Source: Spirochaetaceae bacterium (lineage in GTDB: Bacteria; Spirochaetota; Spirochaetia; Treponematales; Breznakiellaceae). Taken from it: 7,262 bases of DNA. The stretch is from NCBI GenBank assembly GCA_031288215.1, contig JAITRV010000133.1, forward strand, positions 1 to 7,262, written 5' to 3'. Made by a program: the position numbers and the translations under genes. A model generated the notes under the pieces. It did not search any database, was not told the origin of the DNA, and was given only the letters and a program-made list of their open reading frames with translations. The stretch's first letter is position 1, and each line of letters opens with the position of its first letter. This document shows, piece after piece, positions 1 to 6,093 of the stretch.

Positions 1-72
1 CCCTGCCGCTTTCATCCCCGGTTACGGTGGCGGGACCGCTGCGGAATCGCACCGCATTCTGTATCCCTGTGC
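1..72 (-). promoter_or_regulatory. Cobalamin (B12) riboswitch, 5' part, cut by the left edge
   Basis: Read on the minus strand, this stretch carries the conserved central core of the adenosylcobalamin riboswitch in the right order: GGGA, then GGTGCGATTCC, then a GGTCCCGCCACCGTAACCGG block and GGGGATGAAAGCGG. This matches the family's GGTG-AA-TCC, CCCGC-ACTGTA and GG-GA signatures, with ACCGTA where ACTGTA is usual. The 3' part, including the B12 box and the expression platform, lies beyond the left edge, so the regulated gene cannot be seen. Such elements normally repress B12 uptake or synthesis genes, or B12-independent isozymes, when cobalamin is plentiful. A strong promoter sits just upstream at the expected distance. 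The call rests on motif order, not on a covariance search. Confidence 0.85.
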
Positions 73-80
73 GTAAAACC

Positions 81-108
81 AGTATACCATGATTGAGGGA
101 ATTGTCAA
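81..108 (-). promoter_or_regulatory. Sigma-70 promoter driving the cobalamin riboswitch
   Basis: On the minus strand there is TTGACA (plus 103-108) and TATACT (plus 81-86) with a 16-nt spacer, close to the consensus for a housekeeping promoter. Transcription would start near plus 74 and run directly into the riboswitch core, leaving the window to the left. The divergent plus-strand ORF begins only about 20 bases away. Confidence 0.75.
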
Positions 109-129
109 TGAAGCATTGCCCGATACCGG

Positions 130-807
130 ATGCCCGCAGGAGGGGCATCCGCATTTACCCCACAACGAGGGGGGTGGTTTTTATGGCACAGGAGACACCT
201 TTTCTATCCTCTCTTTAGTGGGTATGATACTCCTGTGGATCATGCTTCCCCTGAAACGCAACATCTGAATGCGGAAAAGTCCCTTACCCTGGCCTCTGCC
301 CTGTTTCCGGGGGAGAAATGGGTGTTGAAGGAGCCGAATATCTGGGTGGCAAAAAGCCGTATGATGGATTCCCCTTGGGAACGGGCGAAACTGGCTTGGG
401 AGATGGAACACGTCAGAATTTTGGTACAGCAGGGAAGCGTCGTGTGCTTTTTGCCGGAAGTGGGAAATACTGGCACTCCGGGCCTCCTATCCGCCGATAC
501 GGTCATAAACGGTGAAATTGTCGAGATAAAGACCGTATCGGGTACACGGGCCACTTTGGGGCATGAATTTAGGAAAGGCTACAAGCAAGGCGCATCGCTG
601 TCAAAACAGTTCCCGGATATAAAGAGCCATTCGGTCTTTATCCGCCTTTTTTCCGATCTCCCTTTAGCCAGCGTTAAGGCCAAAATAGCAGGAGAACTAA
701 AAGATCGGCCTGATTCCGGCACTTTTTTCTGCTATTTTGAGGTCTTGGGCGAACTCTATTCATGGTCTTATGAAGCATTGCGGGCGATAATTCGGACAAA
801 AAAATAG
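130..807 (+). CDS. PD-(D/E)XK-like nuclease/toxin domain protein, orphan, 5' end uncertain
   Basis: The 225-residue reading frame ends in a domain resembling restriction-endonuclease-fold toxins, including the tRNA-cleaving C-terminal domains of CdiA-type contact toxins. Visible features are a helix with E91 and E93 (residues 84-100), a strand reading VCFLPE, then D123 followed by NGEIVEIKT with E132 and K134, which gives a D-x8-E-x-K catalytic pattern. About 90 residues of mixed helix and strand follow. There is no signal peptide or membrane segment. The 5' end is doubtful. ATG130 has no Shine-Dalgarno (an AGGAGG lies inside the frame at 138-143), while a GAGGGGGG precedes an ATG at 183 in another frame that stops at 216 after 11 codons. 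Skipping one base near 216 would join that start to SGYDTPVD. The frame is therefore either a frameshifted gene or one starting further in, for example at GTG322 after GGGGGAG. Its GC is lower than its neighbours', and no immunity-like ORF follows. The family call is inference. Confidence 0.55.
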   Translation: MPAGGASAFTPQRGGWFLWHRRHLFYPLFSGYDTPVDHASPETQHLNAEKSLTLASALFPGEKWVLKEPNIWVAKSRMMDSPWERAKLAWEMEHVRILVQQGSVVCFLPEVGNTGTPGLLSADTVINGEIVEIKTVSGTRATLGHEFRKGYKQGASLSKQFPDIKSHSVFIRLFSDLPLASVKAKIAGELKDRPDSGTFFCYFEVLGELYSWSYEALRAIIRTKK

Positions 808-837
808 CCCGGCCCTCTGTATTCCCACAAGGCCGGG
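798..837 (-). terminator. Rho-independent terminator, minus strand
   Basis: On the minus strand a stem CCCGGCC/GGCCGGG (plus 831-837 with 808-814, 16-nt loop) is followed by CTA and seven T residues (plus 798-804). The T-tract is on the minus side only, so it ends leftward transcripts: the short RNA proposed at 800-892 or read-through from the serpin. It overlaps the stop codon of the convergent plus-strand ORF (805-807). Confidence 0.7.
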
Positions 838-892
838 AGCGGCGAAGGAGGCTATTCGGAGCCGTCGCTCAACCGCCGCCTCCTCCGGTGGC
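800..892 (-). ncRNA. Candidate small RNA of about 95 nt, family not recognised
   Basis: A promoter at 899-927 and an intrinsic terminator at 798-837, both on the minus strand, enclose a GC-rich segment with no convincing ORF. Within it GCGGCG near the 5' end can pair with CGCCGC near 843, enclosing a small hairpin GAGC-gacg-GCTC. A competing pairing of GGAGGC with GCCTCC is also possible. The terminator stem follows directly. It does not match 4.5S, 6S, tmRNA or a common riboswitch as far as can be seen. It may instead be only the 3' UTR end of the serpin transcript. Confidence 0.4.
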
Positions 893-898
893 ATTTAA

Positions 899-927
899 AA
901 CATACTTCATTTATAGCACGTTGTCAA
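899..927 (-). promoter_or_regulatory. Candidate promoter for the small RNA
   Basis: On the minus strand a perfect TTGACA (plus 922-927) and a TATGTT (plus 899-904) are separated by 17 nt. The -10 matches only four of six consensus positions. Transcription would begin near plus 892 and meet the terminator at 798-837 after about 95 nt. Confidence 0.45.
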
Positions 928-950
928 GTTACTTTGCACATACCGGCGGC

Positions 951-1000
951 GGACCCGCGCTCTTTACCCTTTACCCGTGAAGGGCAAAGAGCGCGGGTCC
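951..1000. other. 22-bp inverted repeat abutting the serpin stop codon
   Basis: Positions 951-972 pair with 979-1000 around a 6-nt loop, with one mismatch (966/985) and one G-U pair. The stem begins at the base directly after the serpin's TAA. There is no T-run on either side, so it is not a classical intrinsic terminator. It could protect the 3' end of the serpin mRNA, act as a Rho-linked terminator, or be a copy of a dispersed palindromic repeat. Confidence 0.8.
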
Positions 1001-2326
1001 TTACGGCTTATTGACCATGCCGGTAAATACGACCTGTTCGGACCCACCGGATCCGCGGTCATACAGGACAAACACAAAGGGCTTGTCGCAGATCATTTCA
1101 AAGGTCTTTTCCGGCGGATCTTGCGGCCCTGCTGAACTAGCCATGGGAAGCAAGGTTACCGCGGCGGCGGTGGTGCCCTTTTCATCAACCTCGATCACCG
1201 CTTTTTGCGCCACACCGGTAAGTTGGAGCGCCGTTTCCTGGATCACCCCGGGCAGGGACCCCGCCTCAAAGAGGGGAAGCCCCAGGCTGATGAGGACATC
1301 GTTTAATACCATGACATCCCCTTTAATGGAAAAACGGGGCAGCAGCAGTTTCCCCTTGGCCCGTTCCAAACCGGCCCGTATTTTGCTGAAAGAGGCGTTG
1401 GTCAGGGACGAGAGGAGCCCCGCCGCGTTTCCGTCCTTGGGAAGCAGGATATACATGCCGCCCCCGCGCTCAAAGCCTAATGGCATGGCTTGCAGCGTGT
1501 CGTCCTCGTAATAGGCAAGTTCATCTCCCTCCCGCAGCATGTAGAACGCGGTGGTTTCTCCGTCGAGCGCTTTAAATTTGTCCTCTTTGGTCTTGTCGGG
1601 GTCAAATTCCCAGTCCCAGCGGTCAAAGAAATAAATGGCGTTGGCAAGTACCGCCAAGGTTGCGGGCGGGAATTCCTTTATCACTTCCGGGATCAGCCCG
1701 TTGGTCTGTTTGCCGGCCCAGTCATTGACTTCTTTAACCGCCTCGGGAGATTCAAAATCCACCTGGATGGAACTGCCCCGGAAGTAATCCATAAAGGCTT
1801 GCGCAAAATCCTTTTTGATCCTTGCGTCGTAATCAACAAAAATCGCGTTGGCTATTTTGACCGGGCCTTCGTAGTCCTTTTTTTCCAGCTCCTCGTAAGA
1901 CTCCTTCTCCCCCTGCCGGGTCAAGCCGTAGAGCATACCGGAGACGCCCTTGTTTATGTCCGCCGCCTCGAGGCCCGATACTCCCAGGGCCGTTAACAAG
2001 GCGGCTTTGTGTTGGGCATCCACCGCGTTAACCAGGGCCGTCAGGGGAATCCAGGCCGAAAGGGGCGAACATACGAGGTTTTTGGCGCCGGTTTGTTTTG
2101 CCAGGGCCGCGCTGAAGCGGAAGGCAAAGTCGTTCGCCCCATCGGCAACCGCTCCCGAATCAACGTATCCCGGATTCGGGAGTTCCTTGGGGCTTACGGA
2201 GACAACCTTTATGGAACTGTACGGGTTATCCGCCTCCTGCTCCTCCCCGCTCCCTTCGACCGCACAGCCCGCGAGGGAACATACCAGCAAAAGCCCGCCA
2301 ATGCTCAAAAACGTTTTGTTTTTCAT
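1001..2326 (-). CDS. Serpin-family protease inhibitor, predicted lipoprotein
   Basis: This 441-residue protein has a lipoprotein signal (hydrophobic residues 6-19, lipobox LAGC with Cys21) and then an acidic, disordered-looking linker to about residue 60. The rest is a full-length serpin fold, probably anchored in the periplasm or on the surface. Serpin landmarks are VNDWAGKQTNGLI (200-212), LANAIYFFDRWDWEF (227-241), LPRFSI (329-334), DKPFVFVLYD (414-423) and the C-terminal VFTGMVNKP. The reactive-centre hinge EKGTTAAAVT (382-391) has the Gly, Thr and small-residue pattern of inhibitory serpins. Between the hinge Gly384 and KPF the loop is about seven residues longer than in alpha-1-antitrypsin, so the P1 residue cannot be fixed; candidates lie around M395-S398. 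The start follows GAGG with a 4-nt gap. The gene has its own promoter and a tandem-repeat 5' UTR. It presumably blocks serine or cysteine proteases from a host or competitors (inference). Confidence 0.93.
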   Translation of the reverse strand: MKNKTFLSIGGLLLVCSLAGCAVEGSGEEQEADNPYSSIKVVSVSPKELPNPGYVDSGAVADGANDFAFRFSAALAKQTGAKNLVCSPLSAWIPLTALVNAVDAQHKAALLTALGVSGLEAADINKGVSGMLYGLTRQGEKESYEELEKKDYEGPVKIANAIFVDYDARIKKDFAQAFMDYFRGSSIQVDFESPEAVKEVNDWAGKQTNGLIPEVIKEFPPATLAVLANAIYFFDRWDWEFDPDKTKEDKFKALDGETTAFYMLREGDELAYYEDDTLQAMPLGFERGGGMYILLPKDGNAAGLLSSLTNASFSKIRAGLERAKGKLLLPRFSIKGDVMVLNDVLISLGLPLFEAGSLPGVIQETALQLTGVAQKAVIEVDEKGTTAAAVTLLPMASSAGPQDPPEKTFEMICDKPFVFVLYDRGSGGSEQVVFTGMVNKP

Positions 2327-2333
2327 CGTTCCT

Positions 2334-2373
2334 CATATCTCGCTATATCTCGTTATATCTCGTTATATCGATA
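2334..2373. repeat. 10-bp tandem repeat (about four units) in the serpin 5' UTR
   Basis: On the plus strand the units are CATATCTCGC, TATATCTCGT, TATATCTCGT and a diverged TATATCGATA. The array runs from the predicted serpin transcription start to its Shine-Dalgarno, so almost the whole roughly 47-nt untranslated leader is repeat. Changes in copy number would alter leader length without touching the promoter or the ribosome site. Confidence 0.85.
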
Positions 2374-2379
2374 CGACTT

Positions 2380-2408
2380 ATTATATCGCATAATCTTGAT
2401 TTTTTCAA
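2380..2408 (-). promoter_or_regulatory. Sigma-70 promoter of the serpin gene
   Basis: On the minus strand TTGAAA (plus 2403-2408) and a perfect TATAAT (plus 2380-2385) are spaced by 17 nt. Transcription would start near 2373. The 53 bases between this promoter and the folP stop contain no clear terminator, so read-through from the folate genes is also possible. Confidence 0.75.
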
Positions 2409-2460
2409 TTTTGAGACACTTCTTTAACGTATTCGGCTGCGCGGTGAACGCTTCCGGGTC

Positions 2461-3312
2461 TTAGGCCCCCTTACGGGCGGTGATAGCGGCATAGACCTTC
2501 ACCAGGTCCACCGCCTCGGCCACGTCGTGGACCCGGATAATGTCGGCCCCCTCCATGAGGCAGACCGCGTTGGCCGCGATGGTTCCCGCGAGGCGCATAC
2601 CCACCTCCCGGCCGGTGAGTTCCCCGATGGTCCCCTTGCGGGAAAGGCCCATGAGGACGCGGTAGCCCAGGCCGCGGATGGCGGACAGGTTGGCCATGAG
2701 GTCCAGGTTGTCCGCTATCCGTTTGCCGAAGCCTATCCCCGGGTCCAGGATGATGTGCTCCCGGGGGATGCCGAAGCCCAGGGCCCGGTCCGCGGCTTCC
2801 GCCAGATAGGCGGTCACCTCTCCCACCACGTCCTCGTAGTAAGGCTTCTGCTGCATATCCGTGGGGACCCCCTTCTTGTGCATCAACACCACCGGCGCCT
2901 TCCATTCCGCGCAGAGGGGGCCGATGCCGGGATCGTCCTCCAGGGCGGAAATATCGTTGATGATATCCGCCCCCGCTTCCAGCACCGCCCGGGCCACCGC
3001 GAGCTTGCGGGTATCCACCGAGAGGGGGGCGGGGCACTGCCGCCGGAAGCCGCGGATCACCGGGATCAGCCGGCGGATCTCCTCTTCGGCGGAGACGTAG
3101 GCCGATCCGGGCCGGGTGGACTCCCCCCCGAAGTCGATAATGTCGGCCCCGGCCTCCACCTCCTTCAGGGCCCGATCCACCGCCGCTTCCGCGCTGGGGT
3201 TATGGCTCCCCGGAAAAAAGGAATCCTCCGTGCAGTTGACGATTCCCATGACCAGGGGGCGGCCGGAAAAGTCCAGGGCTGCTCCGCCGGGGAGCTTGAT
3301 GTGCTCGTTCAT
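2461..3312 (-). CDS. folP: Dihydropteroate synthase
   Basis: The enzyme condenses 6-hydroxymethyl-dihydropterin diphosphate with p-aminobenzoate in cytosolic folate synthesis. All DHPS landmarks are present on a 283-residue TIM barrel: MGIVNCTEDSF (22-32), DFGGESTRPG (60-69), SVDT (98-101), NDIS (119-122), MHKKG (144-148), DPGIGFGK (190-197), SRKGTIG (224-230) and IRVHDV (259-264). Loop 1 reads NCTEDSFFPGS rather than the usual NVTPDSFSDGG, with Glu in place of the TPDS proline. The strong pABA/pterin motifs distinguish it from the related methyl-H4folate methyltransferase AcsE. ATG3312 overlaps the folE2 stop as ATGA and is preceded by AGGAGG with a 7-nt gap inside folE2, so the two genes are translationally coupled. 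Confidence 0.96.
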   Translation of the reverse strand: MNEHIKLPGGAALDFSGRPLVMGIVNCTEDSFFPGSHNPSAEAAVDRALKEVEAGADIIDFGGESTRPGSAYVSAEEEIRRLIPVIRGFRRQCPAPLSVDTRKLAVARAVLEAGADIINDISALEDDPGIGPLCAEWKAPVVLMHKKGVPTDMQQKPYYEDVVGEVTAYLAEAADRALGFGIPREHIILDPGIGFGKRIADNLDLMANLSAIRGLGYRVLMGLSRKGTIGELTGREVGMRLAGTIAANAVCLMEGADIIRVHDVAEAVDLVKVYAAITARKGA

Positions 3313-4103
3313 GGCGCATCCTCCTCTGAGTTATACTGGGCATAGGCAAAGGCATTATGATTGTGGATGCTCTCATAATTCTCCGCTTCCACCGAAAAAT
3401 GGGGGAACTGCCGAAGTTCCCTGATGGCGATATACACGTCCCGAACCACGTCCTCCACAAATTTGGGATTATCGTAGGCATGTTCGGTGATATACTTTTC
3501 ATCCTCCCGCTTGAGGAGGGAATAGACCGGACTGGAGGCGGATTTTTCCACGATATCGATGATGTCCTCCAGCCAGAAGAAGGGCCCCAGTTCCAGTTCC
3601 ACCCGGACGATGCCCCGCTGGTTATGGGCGCCCCGGTCGCTGATGGTCTTGGAACAGGGGCATACCGTGGTTACCGGCACCGCCACGGACACGGTAAAGT
3701 GGTTCCCCTGGTGGTCTACCTGGCCGTGGTACCCGCACTGGTAGGACATGATGCCGCTCAAGCCCGAAACCGGGGCGCATTTTTCCAGGAAGTAGGGAAA
3801 CCTGAGGGAGCCGAAGGCCGATTCGGCCTTCAGGTTGGACCGGATATGGTTCAGCATCTCCAGAAACCGGGACATGGAAAGATCCTCCCGGTAGGCATGG
3901 AAGATCTCGATGAACCGGCTCATGTGGGTGCCCTTAAAATGGTGGGGCAGATTGGCAAAGAGATCGACCTGCGCGGTGGTATGCTGGACCTTTTTCACCT
4001 TGTCCAGCACCCGAATGGGATATTCCAGGGACTTTACCCCCACCTTTGCCAGGGGCACCTTCCGTTTATCCTCAAGATTTTGAACGTCAATCATAGATAA
4101 CAT
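3309..4103 (-). CDS. folE2: GTP cyclohydrolase I, type IB (FolE2)
   Basis: This enzyme catalyses the first step of tetrahydrofolate synthesis, GTP to 7,8-dihydroneopterin triphosphate. It belongs to the type IB family, which can use metals other than zinc. The 264-residue length is normal. Diagnostic motifs are VQNLEDKRKVPLAKVGVK (7-24), TTVCPCSKTIS (145-155) with GAHNQRG (158-164), KREDEKYITEHAYDNPKFVED (198-218) and ENYESIHNHNAFA (241-253). From family spacing the likely metal ligands are C148, H160, E202 and H247. The start ATG4103 has AGAGG with a 7-nt gap; a second ATG at 4094 (MIDVQN) is possible. It lies 106 bases after the corrinoid activator gene and overlaps folP by four bases. Encoding both the first and a late folate enzyme here suggests local supply of the C1 carrier. 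Confidence 0.95.
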   Translation of the reverse strand: MLSMIDVQNLEDKRKVPLAKVGVKSLEYPIRVLDKVKKVQHTTAQVDLFANLPHHFKGTHMSRFIEIFHAYREDLSMSRFLEMLNHIRSNLKAESAFGSLRFPYFLEKCAPVSGLSGIMSYQCGYHGQVDHQGNHFTVSVAVPVTTVCPCSKTISDRGAHNQRGIVRVELELGPFFWLEDIIDIVEKSASSPVYSLLKREDEKYITEHAYDNPKFVEDVVRDVYIAIRELRQFPHFSVEAENYESIHNHNAFAYAQYNSEEDAP

Positions 4104-4121
4104 CTTCTTGCCTCTTTCACG

Positions 4122-4142
4122 AAGTTCCGGCTTTACGAACTT
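4122..4142. other. Small hairpin in the folE2 leader
   Basis: AAGTTC (4122-4127) and GAACTT (4137-4142) can form a 6-bp stem with a 9-nt loop, about 20 bases upstream of the folE2 start. It could be a weak regulatory hairpin. A short T-rich run follows only on the plus strand, where no gene would need it. Confidence 0.3.
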
Positions 4143-4150
4143 TTTCCTTT

Positions 4151-4228
4151 ATCATATTCATTCATCCATCCGTCAGTCCATCCAGGCCCATCATGCCCAT
4201 TCATCATGTTCAATCATCATATTCATCG
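4151..4228. repeat. Degenerate ATC/CAT-rich simple repeat across the end of the activator gene
   Basis: The tract is made of many imperfect CAT, CATC and ATTC units, bounded by an 11-bp direct repeat ATCATATTCAT at 4151-4161 and 4216-4226. It covers the last codons of the activator gene (the SDEYDD tail and stop) and most of the spacer to folE2. The units are too diverged for a clean period. Confidence 0.6.
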
Positions 4229-6018
4229 CTCTCTTTTTCTATATAAAAGTTGATATTTTCTATGAATATCTTTTGAAAAAATTTGTCCTCCGCCAGGTTA
4301 AATTCCTCCGAAAGGTCCAGGATTCGGTCCAATGCCGCCGGGGAATCCGAATCAAGCAGGTATTTGACCGCTCCCCCCAGGGCGCTGTTCCCGATCAGGG
4401 CGACCTTGGGGGCCAGGGCCTGGGGGATGAGCCCTATCCCCGCGCCGCTTTCAAAATCCAGGTTATACCCGAAGCCGCCGGCGATATACAGGGTCTTGAT
4501 GTCCTCATAGCGCAGGGCGGCCTGGTGTAACAGGGCGTCCACCCCGGAACAGATCGCGCTCTTGGCCAGTTGAAGTTCCCGGATGTCTTTTTGGAAGACC
4601 TGTATGTCCTCGCCGTCGGCGTTTTTTGCCAGGGTCAGCCCGGTAATCCCCAATTCCCGGTTAAAGCCGCCGTGTTTGAGGACCAGGTTGTGTTTCAATG
4701 CCTGATACACCGCGTCCACCACCCCGGAACCGCAGATCCCCGTGGGGAGGCGGTCGTCTATGGTAGAGACCTCGAAGCGCCCGTCCCGGTACCGCACCCG
4801 GGAGATCGCGCCGGGAACGCTGCCCGTGCCCCAGCGCATCGTGCCCCCCTCAAAGGCGGGGCCCGCGGCGGTGGCGGTGCAGGTGATCTTCCCCGGCAGG
4901 GCCAGGGCCATTTCGCCGTTGGTCCCGATATCCATAAACAGCACCGGCGCGTCGGTTTTGTGTAGTTCGGAAAAGAGGAGCCCCGCGGCAATGTCCGCCC
5001 CCACATAGGTGGAAATCCCCGGCAGTACCGTCGTTTCGCAGGCCGGGCCCCCCTCAAAGAGTTCGTTGTAATGAAAAGTCACCGCATCCAGCGTAACCGG
5101 CGTAAAGGGGTACTGCCCCAGGGTATTGCAGCTCAGGTTCAAAAGCAGGTGGACCATGGTGGTGTTCCCCGCGATGGCGGCCTTGCAGACCTCCTCCGGC
5201 CCTACCCCGTGGTCCCGGCAAAGGGCCGCCACCCCCTCGGAAATCTGGGCCCGCACCCGCCGGCTCAGCGCGTCCAGGTCCCCCGCATTGGCCCGCTGGA
5301 TCCGGGAAATCACGTCCGCCCCGAATTCCCGCTGGCGGTTTATCACCGAAAGCCGGCCGGGGATCTGCCCCGTTTGCAGGTTGACCAGGGCCATGGCGAT
5401 GGTGGTGGTCCCGATGTCCAGCGCCACGGCAAAGAGGTCCCGTTTTTCCCGGCTGATGTACACGACCTTCCCCCGGTCCCGGTAAACATAGGGGTTCAGG
5501 ACGGCCTCCGATCCCGCCCCGGCGCTCATGTCCGCCAGCTTGGCGATCTGCCGCAGGCCCCTCAGGGAAAGCCGCCGGGAAGCGGCGCTGATACGGCGGG
5601 CGAAACTCTCCCCGCTTTTTTCAACGGCCTGGGGTTCGGCCCGGATCGTATCGACCGCCACGGCGCCGGCTTTGAAGCTGTTGAGGATGGCAAAATTCCC
5701 CTCCCCGGCTTCCGGGACGGACAGGGTCAGGGCCTCCCGGGGGAAGGCGGCGCAGGCCAGGCGGCAGCCCCCCTGGATCGCCTCCTCGGAAAAATAGGCC
5801 TTATCCAGGGGAGTGATCTCCGGACTGCCGGAAAGGATGCGGACCTTGCATTTTCCGCAGCTTCCCCGGCCCCCGCAGATGGCGGGAAGGTACAAGCCCG
5901 CGGCCTGAAGCTGCACGAGCAGGTTGGTATCCCCCCGGGCTTCTATCGTTTGTTCCTTCCCCTCCGCAAGAACGGTGATCCGGAACCTGCCGGCCGGGGG
6001 CTCATTGTTCACGCTCAA
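4210..6018 (-). CDS. Corrinoid-protein reductive activator (ferredoxin-ASKHA ATPase, RACo type)
   Basis: This protein most likely uses ATP to drive electron transfer from its iron-sulfur cluster to inactive Co(II) corrinoid protein, restoring Co(I). Counted from the longest frame (TTG6036, 608 aa), residues 17-110 form a plant-type 2Fe-2S ferredoxin domain with C54, C60, C63 and C91 (C-x5-C-x2-C). A linker runs to about 190. The ASKHA ATPase fold follows: ALDIGTTTIAMAL (205-217), AIAGNTTMVHLL (287-298), MDIGTNGEMAL (368-378), AGPAFEGG (391-398), GICGSGV (433-439) and LYIAGGFGYNLD (516-527). No ATG start is available. TTG6018 is preferred because GGAG lies 7 nt upstream and the likely transcription start is near 6044; TTG6036 and GTG6012 are alternatives. 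The N-terminal ferredoxin separates it from RamA-type activators. The cooC neighbour favours the corrinoid iron-sulfur protein of CODH/ACS as partner, but a methyltransferase corrinoid protein is possible. Confidence 0.9.
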   Translation of the reverse strand: MSVNNEPPAGRFRITVLAEGKEQTIEARGDTNLLVQLQAAGLYLPAICGGRGSCGKCKVRILSGSPEITPLDKAYFSEEAIQGGCRLACAAFPREALTLSVPEAGEGNFAILNSFKAGAVAVDTIRAEPQAVEKSGESFARRISAASRRLSLRGLRQIAKLADMSAGAGSEAVLNPYVYRDRGKVVYISREKRDLFAVALDIGTTTIAMALVNLQTGQIPGRLSVINRQREFGADVISRIQRANAGDLDALSRRVRAQISEGVAALCRDHGVGPEEVCKAAIAGNTTMVHLLLNLSCNTLGQYPFTPVTLDAVTFHYNELFEGGPACETTVLPGISTYVGADIAAGLLFSELHKTDAPVLFMDIGTNGEMALALPGKITCTATAAGPAFEGGTMRWGTGSVPGAISRVRYRDGRFEVSTIDDRLPTGICGSGVVDAVYQALKHNLVLKHGGFNRELGITGLTLAKNADGEDIQVFQKDIRELQLAKSAICSGVDALLHQAALRYEDIKTLYIAGGFGYNLDFESGAGIGLIPQALAPKVALIGNSALGGAVKYLLDSDSPAALDRILDLSEEFNLAEDKFFQKIFIENINFYIEKESDEYDD

Positions 6019-6050
6019 GATATCGCTCCGGTACAAAAAGATGATACCTT

Positions 6051-6079
6051 ACTATATACCAGGATCGGGGAATATACAA
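6051..6079 (-). promoter_or_regulatory. Candidate promoter of the activator gene
   Basis: On the minus strand TATAGT (plus 6051-6056) matches five of six -10 positions and is preceded after 17 nt by a weak TTGTAT (plus 6074-6079). A start near 6044 would leave only 8 nt before TTG6036 but 26 nt before TTG6018. The 15-bp repeat array lies just upstream, where an activator could bind. Confidence 0.4.
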
Positions 6080-6093
6080 CTTTTTTTTTCATT

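Noticed and set aside
838..893. Terminator of the plus-strand nuclease gene
   Set aside because: Hairpins are possible here, but no T-run follows on the plus strand; the T-run at 798-804 serves the minus strand.
2461..3312. folP as the methyl-H4folate:corrinoid methyltransferase AcsE
   Set aside because: The context invited this, but the ESTRPG, DPGIGFGK and SRKGTIG motifs are those of true dihydropteroate synthase.
2527..3345. Plus-strand 272-codon frame opposite folP
   Set aside because: It is antisense to a fully conserved DHPS and its composition is typical of a third-position GC artefact.
3357..4100. Plus-strand 247-codon frame opposite folE2
   Set aside because: FolE2 on the other strand carries every family motif; this frame has none.
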